DNA of 64,000 nucleotides from Azolla caroliniana (taxonomy: Eukaryota; Polypodiophyta), in contig JBHGNT010000008.1 of NCBI GenBank assembly GCA_043228905.1, forward strand, positions 12,462,001-12,526,000. The letters are read 5' to 3'. This document shows positions 42,975 through 53,393 of this stretch, one piece after another. The translations under genes were made by a program, and so were the position numbers. A model generated the notes under the pieces. The model did no database searches, had not been told where the DNA came from, and saw only the letters and a list, made by a program, of their open reading frames with translations. Numbering within the stretch: the first letter of the stretch is position 1; the number at the start of each line of letters is the position of its first letter.

Positions 42975-45900
42975 ATGCAACTGGACATCTCCCGTCGCCC
43001 ACTTTCTCTTGGTTCCATTGTCGGACCATCAGGCAATTTCACATTGGAGGTATGGCTTTCGTTTAACTCTAGTTCCATTCAGTCTGTTGCTTTACTTGAT
43101 TCTGGGGCATCTTCTTGCTTCATCGACGTCGCGTTTGCCCAAGCACATGGCATACCTGTCGTTGGCCTCTCAAAACCCATTCCAGTAGAAGCCATCGACG
43201 GGTGCGTCCTCTCGTCAGGTGCAATTACTCAAGCTACAATCCCATTAGGGCTTCGGGTGGGCTCACACCAAGAGGAGCTCACCTTTTACCTCATCACATC
43301 TCCTCGACATCCGATTGTCTTAGGACTAACGTGGTTGGAGGCGCACAATCCAATAGTGGATTGGTGCAACCGCTCGATCACATTTAGCAAGCCAAGATGC
43401 TCGTGCAAAAGTATGAAGCTAAATTCAGTTTCCTATCCTTCGGAGACGGTCGACTCCGAATTGACTACCCCATCATCGGTCCCGGATGGGTTTGTTTGTG
43501 GCGCCATTTCTAACACACTCCATGTTATTCCCGAAAAATACCAACACTTCTCCGACGTATTTGAAAAATGTAATGCTAATCGTTTGCCTGAACACCGGCT
43601 CTACGACTATCTGATTGATCTTCAAGAATGTGCGTGTCCACCCTTTGGTCCTCTATATGCGTTGTCTGCACCAGAGTTGAAGGCCCTTCGTGTGTATCTC
43701 GATGAGAACCTCGAGAAAGGCTTTATTCAACCTTCTAAGTCACCAGCCAGGGCCCCCATTTTATTTGTGAAGAAGAAGGACGGCTCTCTACGCTTATGCG
43801 TCGACTACTGAGGTCTCAACAAACTTACTATGCGCAACCGCTATCCGCTACCTCTGATCCCCGAACTCCTTGATCGGCTCCGAGGTGCACGTGTCTTCTC
43901 CAAATTTGATCTGCGTGGAGCGTACAATCTAGTACGCATCAAGCTGGGGGATGAATGGAAAACCGCATTCGAACACGGTATGGGCATTTCGAATACAAGG
44001 TAATGCCTTTTGGTCTTACTAACGCTCCCGCAGTTTTTCAACATATGATGAACGATATTTTCTGGGAATATCTTGATCTTTTTGTTGTCATTTACCTCGA
44101 TGATATTCTCATTTTCTCGCCAAACATGGAGGAGCACCCTCGCCAAGTCCGATTAGTTCTTGCCAAACTTCGCGAGCATGGCCTTTATGACAAAGGCGAG
44201 AAATGCGAGTTCGACCGTACCTCAATCGAATTTCTGGGCTACATCATCTCGCCCACTGGCATCACCATGGATATGAAGAAGGTCTCTATCATTCAGGCGT
44301 GGGCGACTCCAAGGCGACTTAAAGATGTGCAATCCTTCCTCGGCTTCGCGAATTTTTACCGTCGCTTCATCAAGGGGTTTTCCACCCTAGCACAACCTCT
44401 TATCACTCTCACCCATAAAGGCACTCCATTTTTATTGACCTCGGAGGCACAAAATGCGTTCGACTCACTCAAACACGCATTCATCACTGCCCCGGTGCTG
44501 CTACATGCCGACCCCACAAAACCCTTCCAAGTCGAAACCGATGCCTCTGACTTTGCCATTGGCGCCATCTTATCCCAGGCAGACGACAACAACCTAATGC
44601 ACCCAGTGGCTTACTATTCCCGAAAATTTACGGCATCTAAAATCAATTATCCCATTTACGACAAGGAGCTTGCTGCTATCATTGTTGCCTTTGAAGAATG
44701 GCGACCCTACTTGGCCGGCGCACAATATCATGTCCAGGTAGTGACTAATCATAAACATTTAGTTTATTTTTCCACCACTCGTACTTTGAATCGAAGGTAG
44801 GCCCGTTGGTCAACATTTCTCACCGACTATGATTTGGAGATCGTATTTTGACCTGGTGGCCAACATGGGAAGGCTAATGCCCTTTCTCGCCGAGCTGACC
44901 TTGCACTCCACCCTGGGGATGCTGCCTATGCTCAACAATCTAGACGTTTGTTGAAACCCGACCAATTGCATCTTTTTGCCACTTGTATGTTGCAGGATGA
45001 TTCTTTACTCCAACAAATCACTGATGCATCCAAGACCGATGCGTTCGCCAACGAGATTCGAGATAGTCTGCAAAACCCCTCCAAGGCGACCAAAAGGAAG
45101 GATCTTGACACCTTCACCATACAAGAGGGTTTGTTGTTCTGAGATCATCTCTTATACGTCCTAGAGGGCCCATGTCACACCCGGGTGTTGCGGGAATGCC
45201 ACGATGACCCACTTGCAGGTCATTTCGGGGTCGCGAAAACCCTCGAGCTAATCTCTCGGGGGTATTGGTGGCCACAGCCATGGAAGCTGGTCAATGAATA
45301 CATAAAGAGTTGTGAGGTTTGGGCTCGCTCCAAAGCCATTCATCATCGGCCATACGGCTTACTACAGCCGCTTCCATGTCCTCGTCGTCCTTGGGCCTCT
45401 ATCTCTATGGACCTGATAACTGATCTACCCTTGGTCAATAGCTATGACTCGGTGTTGGTCGTTGTCGATCGGTTTACGAAGATTGCTCACTTCACTCCAT
45501 GCTCCAAAACCATTTCCGGAGAAGGAATGGTGCATCTCCTACTCAACAATGTGGTACGCTTGCATGGACTCCCCGATGATGTCATCTCGGATCGCGGACC
45601 CCAGTTTGTCTCTCACTTCTGGCAACGCCTGCTACAAACTTTAGGCATCTCTGTCAAGTTGTCCTCCACTTATCACCCCCAAACTGACGGGCAAACGGAG
45701 CGTGTCAACCAAATCCTTGAGCAGTATCTTCGGTGCTCGGTTAGTTACCAACAAGATGATTGAGTCAACTTACTTTCGCTCGCGAAATTCGCCTACAATA
45801 ATTCTCTCCATGCATCGACTGGTGTCACTCCCTTCTTTGCCAACTACGGTTTACATCCTCGCTTCAACATTTCCCTTCCTACCACTTCCGTGAACCCTTC

Positions 45901-46212
45901 GGCGGAGGATCGCGCCCGCATTTTGGAAGAACTACATCATGATTTATCCTTGGAGATTAGTCTTGCTAGTGAACGATACAAGAAGCAGGCTGATCGCCGT
46001 GGATCTTCCACTCCACACTTTGTCGTTGGAGACATGGTCTGGTTGTTACGTCGACACATCTCTACTACTCGTCCATGTGCGAAACTTGATTACAAGAAGT
46101 TGGGACCATTCCGTATCATTGAGTGCATCAATCCTGTCGCCTTCCGGCTCGCCCTTCCATCCCACTTCCGGATTCACGATGTTTTTCATGTCTCCCTCCT
46201 CGAACCCCATTA
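42975..46212 (+). pseudogene. Gypsy-2 pol: protease, RT, RNase H, integrase
   Basis: Protease ALLDSGASSCFIDVAFA; RT VKKKDGSLRLCVDY, then TGA for Arg at 43809, a 1-bp deletion near 43970, and VVIYLDDILIFS (intact YLDD); RNase H VETDASDFAIGAILS; integrase zinc site HFGVAKTLELISRGYWW (the CxxC is damaged to CEVW), core MDLITDLP and SDRGPQF, HPQTDGQTERVNQ. Other stops near 44800, 44849, 45140 and 45762. Confidence 0.9.
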
Positions 46213-46522
46213 GGCTTCACAACTCCCAGGACGTCAAGCCCCACCACCACCACCTGTGCAATTGACGACAGGGGAGGAATACGAGGTCGACCAAATCCTT
46301 GACTCGCGTTGGCACCATCGACACTTGCAATACCTCGTCCTATGGAGGGGTTACCCCATGTCTGAGGCCACATGGGAACCATCGACAAATTTACAAAATG
46401 CGCCAGAGGTCGTCCAAGATTTTCATCACCGATATCCCCACAAACCAGCGGCCGATTTGGGAAGGCAGCGTAAGAGGGGGGATAATGTCAAGATTCGAAC
46501 TCTTGACATGACCATGTTATAA
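46213..46522 (+). pseudogene. Gypsy-2 chromodomain (C-terminus of pol)
   Basis: After a TAG at 46211, EYEVDQILDSRWHHRHLQYL then VLWRGYPMSEATWEPSTNLQ. The aromatic cage positions look kept (Tyr, Trp, Trp). The frame runs into the 3' LTR at 46486. Confidence 0.85.
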
Positions 46523-46838
46523 TCTAGTATTATGAGTTAACCAAGATATCTAGTACTAGTTATGTATGTAATTGGTCCTTATTATTTTGCTAGGATCATG
46601 TGCATAGTTGCTCCCTTGTAGTATTTACACTTGGCACATGCATGCATACCTACATGCTCTATTGTAGATTCACATGCGTGCACCAAGTATGCATGCCATG
46701 TAGTATAAATAGAGGAGTTCACCTTGAAGGAATTCAAGGTGAACAACACCAGTTATGGAGTCTTTCCTTTAATACTATCTTCTTTCTTGTCCATTTGGTT
46801 ATCTTCTTGCTTGTCTCTTGAGTTTATGATCCGTGACA
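46486..46838 (+). repeat. 3' LTR of gypsy-2, 353 bp
   Basis: Nearly identical to 41556-41908, with a handful of substitutions, so a recent insertion. Confidence 0.95.
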
Positions 46839-46843
46839 GTATT

Positions 46844-48315
46844 GTGACTAATCGCCATATCTTTTGCTCCGATACTGACCTTAGCCAGTTCCCTATGAAC
46901 ATCGACGAGGGTTGCGTTTAATGGGGGTAGTTCAATTCCCATTCGGCGTATACCGACATTCCGATGTCTGCCTTCTCTGGCCAACACCTCCTCATCCTTG
47001 CTTTCTGTCGTTCTTGTTAGCGCGTGCTCAATCATTTGTTGTTCCGCGTGCTCCTTGATCATTCGTTGTGAGACCTTTATTTGTTGCGTCGCCAAAAATT
47101 CCATGAGTTCGTAAGTAGTTCCGAACTGTAAAAGTACGCCGAACTCATGGATTGTATCCGTAATGTCCGGATACGTCAGGACCTCGCTTTCCGCTATGAC
47201 TGGGCCATAATGATTTGCCGTGGTTCCCGGATTATTTCGAAAGTGGTGTTGGGCTCCGTAGCTACAGAACTATCGACTAAGGCAGTCGTGTCTATGTCCG
47301 CGATTGTGTCTTTGTCTACAGTTGTATCCTTGACTAATCTGCGCCCATCTTTCCTATCCAGCCTACACCGTTTTGGCCTTGGGCTTTCTTGGCGTGTTTC
47401 AGCCATCTGCTCCTGTGTGGTTTGTGTGATGGGCTGGGAAGGTTGTGGTTCGTCTTTTCGCAAAACATAGAGGAGGCGTTGGTTGGCTTGGTGTGGGCAG
47501 GAAGTCCGCGGGGTGGAAATAGTACCGTAGGGTATTGCTGAATAATTGGCCAGAGCTTTTTCCCATACTTATATGTGTATAGCCCTTCCCTGAGTGGTAG
47601 CCCCGTAATGACACCCCAATCCACAACTTTTCCCTCGAAGGTCTTGATAATGACCCCTACCTTTTTCTTAGGCATTCCATAAGCATTGACATGCACACAA
47701 CCAACCTCCAGGAGGAACTTGGCGACTTAGCGAAAAAATGCGTTTGGAATCTCCTTCGTCCTGTACGCCTTTGCCATTGTTGAATACCCACCGAAGTATT
47801 TTTCGAGCATTTCTGCAAGAGTGATGTCGAAGTGTTTTTCCCCAATTGCGAACAAGCCGAGTTTCTTCCGCACCGTGGCATTCATGACCGTGTCCACGTT
47901 CAATTTCTTGGCTATGTCCAATGCCTCAGGGTGCGGTGGCGTTTCGGTGACCCTGATATAGATAACCCTCAAATCCCTTTTCCAGGAGCCATCGGAAGAG
48001 GGTTGCAGAGATAACAATCGTCATTGGAAGTGAAGAGAGTTCGTGGGGGTTGGGCGATGTCTGTGGATTCTGGAAGGCTCGAGCTCTATGATTAGAGGAA
48101 GAGCAAGGGGAGTAGGAAGAGCAATGAGAGTGCGGAGATTGAGCAGAGTGAGGGGAGTGGTAAGAGCGATGAGAGTGAGAAGAGGTAAGGGTTGAAGATT
48201 GTTTTCTATAATATGCAAAAAACCTTCTATTTCCTTCTTTTTGTGCCCTAGGGCTCATTGGTCTGTGAGCCATCGTGGTGCCGCGTGTTCTTGCTCTAGA
48301 AGTTTGTGCATGCAT
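46844..48315 (-). pseudogene. Accessory ORF 3' of a Tat-like pol
   Basis: On the - strand, about 100 bp after pol ends (48418): a Ser/His-rich N-terminus, then EALDIAKKLNVDTVMNATVR, ITLAEMLEKYFGGYSTMAKA and KKVGVIIKTFEGKVVDWGVI, and a charged coiled-coil end (QRMIKEHAEQQMIEHAL). Broken by one frame change near 48000 and several stops. Tat-lineage Gypsy elements are known to carry extra frames beyond pol; I recognise no domain. Confidence 0.5.
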
Positions 48316-48417
48316 CGAGTCCTTTTAATAGCGTCGCTATCTTCTCTCTTTTTTCTTTTTCTGTAACGGTTAAGTAGAATATTACTTTTACACTATAGTA
48401 CAAGTAGGTCTCTATAA

Positions 48418-49395
48418 TTACTCCGCGGATTCTCCGGCTTTGTCTTGTCTGGCGGGGAACGGGTTAGGTGCCGTAAGCCCCAGGTAGGGTTTTAAGCGAA
48501 ACCCATTCACTTTTTGTCGTAGCACTTCTCCGGCCAAGGTGCAAAGTTGAAATGTGCCGTTTTCCGCTCCAAATATCCAATACGGGCCTATCCAGCAGAA
48601 TCTTAATTTTCCTGGCATTTGCCCCATGCGTGTTTGAAAAACTGACATTGTTTTCCCAACCGTAAAATCCTTTTCACGCGCATGTCGATGTCGTTCCACG
48701 AATGCTTTGCGCCGCCGCTACTCTTGTTCCAATATGGCCATACTGCGTAACCGTGTTTCACCTAGTTCTAGCAGTTGTTGTAGCCGTATTTGTTCGGATT
48801 TGTCCTATGGCAGCTGGTCTCGTACTTGAATCCATAGACTGGGTACCTGAAATTTGACTAGCATTACGGCCTCCAGCCCAAATGCTAGCCTGAAAGGCGT
48901 GGATTGTATGTTGGTCTTATTGTTGGTTCGGTATGCCCATAACGCGTTGTGCAATTTGGTATCCCAATTTGTTCTATTCTCATTGACTATCTTTTTAGGA
49001 TAGTTTGTAATGTTTTGTTCGTGGATTCGGCCAAGCCATTTTGCCTATGGGTAGTACGTCGTACTCTTTTCGTGGACCATGACGTAGTGCTGGGTCAGTT
49101 CGCTGATGACTGTATTCAAAAAGTGACTCTCGTGGTCACTGATGAGCTCAATAGGGTAGCCAAAACGACACCAGATATGTTCGTAAAGAAACTTCGCCGT
49201 GACTACCGCGGTATTTTTGCGTAGTGCTTTTGCTTCTACCCACTTGGTGTAGTAATCCGTAGCCACCAGGATATACTTATTGCCGGTTTGGGCAGCCACC
49301 GGTGTAAAGGGCCCCACAAAATCGAGCCCCCACTTTTGGAAAGGATCCAACGGCAACACCGGTTGATGTGGCATTCTCGCGATTTCCGTGGGCTC
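48418..49395 (-). pseudogene. Tat-like integrase, C-terminal two thirds
   Basis: Starts IARMPHQPVLPLDPFQKWGL near 49385, then DFVGPFTPVAAQTGNKYILV, DYYTKWVEAKAL and ELISDHESHFLN. After a decayed middle it ends MPGKLRFCWIGPYWIF ... NGFRLKPYLG. The zinc-binding half is missing here but is present on the + strand at 52080-52260. Confidence 0.8.
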
Positions 49396-52290
49396 CACCA
49401 GGATAAAAGGCAAAACAATAGAGTGGGAAACACAGGAGGCAATACGAAAGCAAGCCACCGAGTGGGTGAAGAAGGCAAACGAGCAGAATGTCACTGAGCT
49501 TGAACAACAAAAGGAGAAACCGGCAGAATCCACCGACACGATTCAGCCGGAAAACTCAACATGGCAAGCGTTACAAGAATGTTAGATTATGTTGCCATTG
49601 GGCCGGTTATTACAACTAGTGCCCCGGTTTACGGAAGGGCTCAAATCAGGAAAGACCACTTCAATTCCGTTGCCGGCTCCTGCGTTCTTCTCTAATCCAG
49701 AAAAAGGGCCAGCAGTGGTAGACACGAACAGTCCGGCAATCACTGCCATCGTCAAAGGACGTGAATTCCTTTAATAAAGTGATCATCGCCACAATCGTCC
49801 CTATAGGATCGGGCGTGAACGTGATCAATCTACGGACTTGTAATACCCTGGGAATCCAGGAATGGGAGCCTTGCCCGTCTTGGGTCCGGATGGCGGATAC
49901 AAGTTCGGTAAGACCTACCAGTTTGATACGGGATCTAGACATAATTATCGAAGGTCACACATTCCGCATCTCGGCGGTGGTTCTCCAGCTCAATGCGCAA
50001 GGGGCTTACCCGTTGTTTTTGGGCCACCCATGGCTAAAAACGGCACATATCAAACAAAACTGGCGGGAAAACATGATTACCTTCCAACACAGAAAGACTA
50101 AAGTAAGGGTACCTACCCACCCTTGAGTGAGTACCTGCAAGGAGCTGACACCACTATATGCGGAAGGTGTAAACATGCTCGAGGGGCTTGCGGACGAAGA
50201 GGTCAACCAATACTTAGAAGAAAACCCAAAAATTGTACCCCTATTTGAAATTGATGTGGCAGAAGCAGGGTCACCATATAGAATGCAATCGGACAACGCC
50301 GTCAAGGAACCGTATCGGGAAGCTATCAGAGAATTACGGCAAGCCCAGGAAGCTCTGGAGAGGGAGATAGCGGTATCCCAACGCGTGAAAGCATCCCAAT
50401 TAGAAGACGTGAACTTAGGGATTGGGGACGATGCCAGACAGGTTCATATCGCTAAGGAAATGTCACCGGACAACAACACAGCGATGATCACTTTATTAAA
50501 GGAATTCCGGGACGTATTCGCCTGGTCATATGAAGACATGTGGGGGTTGGATCCTCAATTGTACCAACACCAAATACAACTCAGTAAGGATGCCAAACCG
50601 GTAGCACAACGACGTTACCGGATGAACCCTAACTATGCGGCAAAAAAGCTACGGGTCGGTTTTATCCAACGAGTGAAAAAAGCTACATGGTTAAGTCCCA
50701 TAGTTGTCGTGCCGAAAAAGAACGGTAAGATCCGGGTGTGCGTTGATTACCGGAAACTCAATGCGGCGAACGTAACCAACGCTTTTCCCCTATCGTTTAC
50801 GAATGGAGTGCTAGACGCGGTAGCCAGTCATGAAGTGTATAGCTTCCTAGACGATTTCAGCGGCTACAATCAAATAAGGATGCACCCCGACGACCAAGAC
50901 AAGACGGCCTTCGTCACCGAATGGGGAGTCTTTGTCATAGTGGTAATGATGTTCGGCCTCAAGACCACGCCGACGACCTTCCAACGAATAATCATGGAAA
51001 TATTTGGCGAGTTCATTCTGGCATTCATGCAGGTATTCCTGGATGACTTCGCCGTGTATAGCCGGGAAGGAGAACATCTCCAAGACCTCCGGCTATGTCT
51101 TGAGAAATGCAGGAGTTATCGGTTAAGCCTGAATCCAGCAAAGTGTGTGTTCGGAGTAACAAGTAGTGCATTGTTGGGCCATCTGATCAGCAAGGACGGG
51201 ATCGTGGTAGACCCCGATAAGGTGAAAGAAATCTTAGAAGCCCCGGCAACATCCACGGCCAAAGCTTTGAGTCGGTTTCTAGGGCAAATCAGGTGGCATA
51301 GTCGGATGCTCCGGTTTTTGGCCGATCTTGCTACACCATTGCATGTCGCGGCTCACCGAACACTGTTCCAATGGACAAACACGGAGGGGGAAGCTTACCG
51401 GGCACTGAAAGTACTGCTATCACAAGCACTGGTGGTGCAACCACCGGACTGGTCAAAAGAGTTCAACGTGTTCGTTGATGCGTCCGACATAGCAATCGGC
51501 AGCGCACTAATGCAACTGACGGAACCGAAATGGTACCGACCGGTCTATTATGCTAGGCAGAAACTATTCAACAATGGAAAGAGAAGCCTTAGGGATGATT
51601 TACAGTGTTACCAAGTTCAAGCACTATTTATTGGGAAAGAAATTTTCATTTCATGTCGACCACTCAACGCTATTATATTTGGTCTCAAAGGCATCACTCA
51701 CTAGCAAGTTGGATGGACATTGTTGCTACAAGAGTTCGAGTTCAAAATATATCACTGGTCGGGGATACAACATGCGATTGCCGATTATCTAAGCCGGTCA
51801 GACTCCGGTGAAACCAGCGACGGCGCCCGAATGAGTTTCCGGATGCTGAGTTGTTTAAAGTAACAGCCGAAACGACAACCGATAGCACAGTAGTCGACGA
51901 AGACAAGTGGCTAACCAACATGCATCAATTCCTAAGCACGGGACTCCCACCAAAGGAGATGAACCGGGATGAGTGGAAGCGGTTAGCTGTGCAAAGCCGA
52001 CATTTTTGTCTGCTACAGGACACCATGTACCACAAAGGCGCAGATGGCATATGGCGGCGAGCAGTTTGAAGCGACGAAAAGGACACAATATTACGAGAAG
52101 CGCATTGTGGCATTGCCAGAGGGCACTATGCTGGGGATGCTACGGCAAGAAAGATATGGCACAACAGGCTATGGTGGCCAACGACACTAAAGGACTTGGT
52201 TCGGTACACAAATGTCTATGATTTATGTCAACGGATGGGCCAACCAATAGAACTGGCAAGGATGCCTCACCAGTCGGTGCTCTTCTATCT
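49396..52290 (+). pseudogene. Tat-like Gypsy pol: protease to integrase zinc domain
   Basis: Pre-protease LPLGRLLQLVPRFTEGLKSG; protease-like GSGVNVINLRT (catalytic Asp not evident); an RT frame open from 50127 to 51704 with VVVPKKNGKIRVCVDYRKLN and VFLDDFAVYS (FLDD); RNase H FNVFVDASDIAIGSALMQL; integrase zinc site EAHCGIARGHYAGDATARK with CQRM in place of CxxC, ending ARMPHQSVL. It meets the - strand integrase head to head at 49395. Confidence 0.85.
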
Positions 52291-52499
52291 CTCAGAGGGT
52301 ATCGTCTTCCTCAGTTTTCCTCAGTCGGCTCGTGTTCGACTTGGTGAGGGGTGTCATCGCTAGTTTCGACGACCCTCGGCTATTCTGGCTTCTCTAGCAT
52401 TGAGAACCACTCCTTGTGGAACCATGACGTGTGTACTTCTTTTCTTGGAACCTTTGCCTGCATGTAATCCTCGTAAACATAGCTCTTCTTGCTCTTTCT
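52291..52499 (-). pseudogene. Possible Copia protease-region scrap
   Basis: The - strand contains a WFHKEWFSMLEKPE-like stretch near 52430-52385, resembling HMTSHKEWFSYLEKLE in copia-1. Too short for certainty. Confidence 0.3.
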
Positions 52500-52759
52500 T
52501 TTTCTTTTTCTCCTCTTTTTTTTTTTCATTTCAAAGTTCAGACCTAATGGTTATGGGTATTCCTAGTATACAATAAATTACATTAATGTACAACAACCCG
52601 TATTCCTTCCCTTGTGAGAGTTGTGGCTGAGCCCTATTCCTCTCTCGTCAGGTACACACGGGCTACCCACAAGAGTAGAAGACCTCACACAACCGATCCG
52701 ACTATGGAGAAAAGAAAACTTACAACAGTCCATAGTACAATCCGTCAACACTTTCTTGT
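52500..52759 (-). repeat. LTR-S fragment, left of the LTR-T element
   Basis: The - strand TGTGTGAGGTCTTCTACTCT and GGGTAGCCCGTGTG match 17855-17895 in the gypsy-3A LTR. It continues the LTR-S part at 61872-62160, so the element between them was inserted into LTR-S. Confidence 0.55.
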
Positions 52760-53390
52760 TGTCATGGCGTGGCTCGCCTAGAAGCGTAGCATTGCGTAGA
52801 CAAAATATATCGTGAAATTGACGAACGAATCACTAAGATTATGGATGGAAGAGACGAAAGAGTAGAGATACAGTAAATAGAAATCAACAAGATATGACAA
52901 GGTAGGATTTTTAAGGAATATAAGATATAAAATGATATTTGAGAAAATGTACGAAATTTATAATCATTATCATGAAAGAGTTACAAAATGGTTGCAAGCG
53001 TCGTTGGACCTTCAATTTTCGTCTCACAAAGAAACCGCTCTTCCCTTCCTTGATACTAGACCATAATCTTCCCTTCAATCTTTCGACGAGGATAAGACTC
53101 GAACCACCGCCCTTCCGTTGCGAGTTGAGGACCACAACCGCCAAGTTGGTTCTGTTCTAGACTTTTGAAGATACCTCTGTCTCTCTCTTTGTCTATTATG
53201 ATATATTATAATTCTCTCTTTATCCAATATAATTTGATTCAATCTTATTTCTTAGTAGTGATTGAGGCTTCCAAAGTTGAGGTTGTGGGTTTGAGTCCTC
53301 TCTAGTGCATGTAATACAATTCCTATAGATACAAATGACTTGAAGAGGATTTTTGGTTGGCCTTTTTTGACGCCTCCATAAATGCCCTTC
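52760..53390 (-). repeat. LTR-T copy 3, 3' LTR position, partial
   Basis: The - strand ends CTACGCTTCTAGGCGAGCC then ATGACA as in other copies. Keeps the B box GGTTTGAGTCC (53288-53298, +) and the B box GGTTCGAGTCT (- strand, near 53097). Confidence 0.65.
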
Positions 53391-53393
53391 ATG

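Larger units (their letters stand above)
41556..46838 (+). mobile_element. Gypsy-2 chromovirus, full length
   Basis: Two 353-bp LTRs; target duplication GTATT at 41551-41555 and 46839-46843. Gag and pol in order, purine tract AAGAGGGGGGATAA before the 3' LTR. No canonical TGG primer site after the 5' LTR. Related to gypsy-1 at protein level but with a different LTR. Confidence 0.93.
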
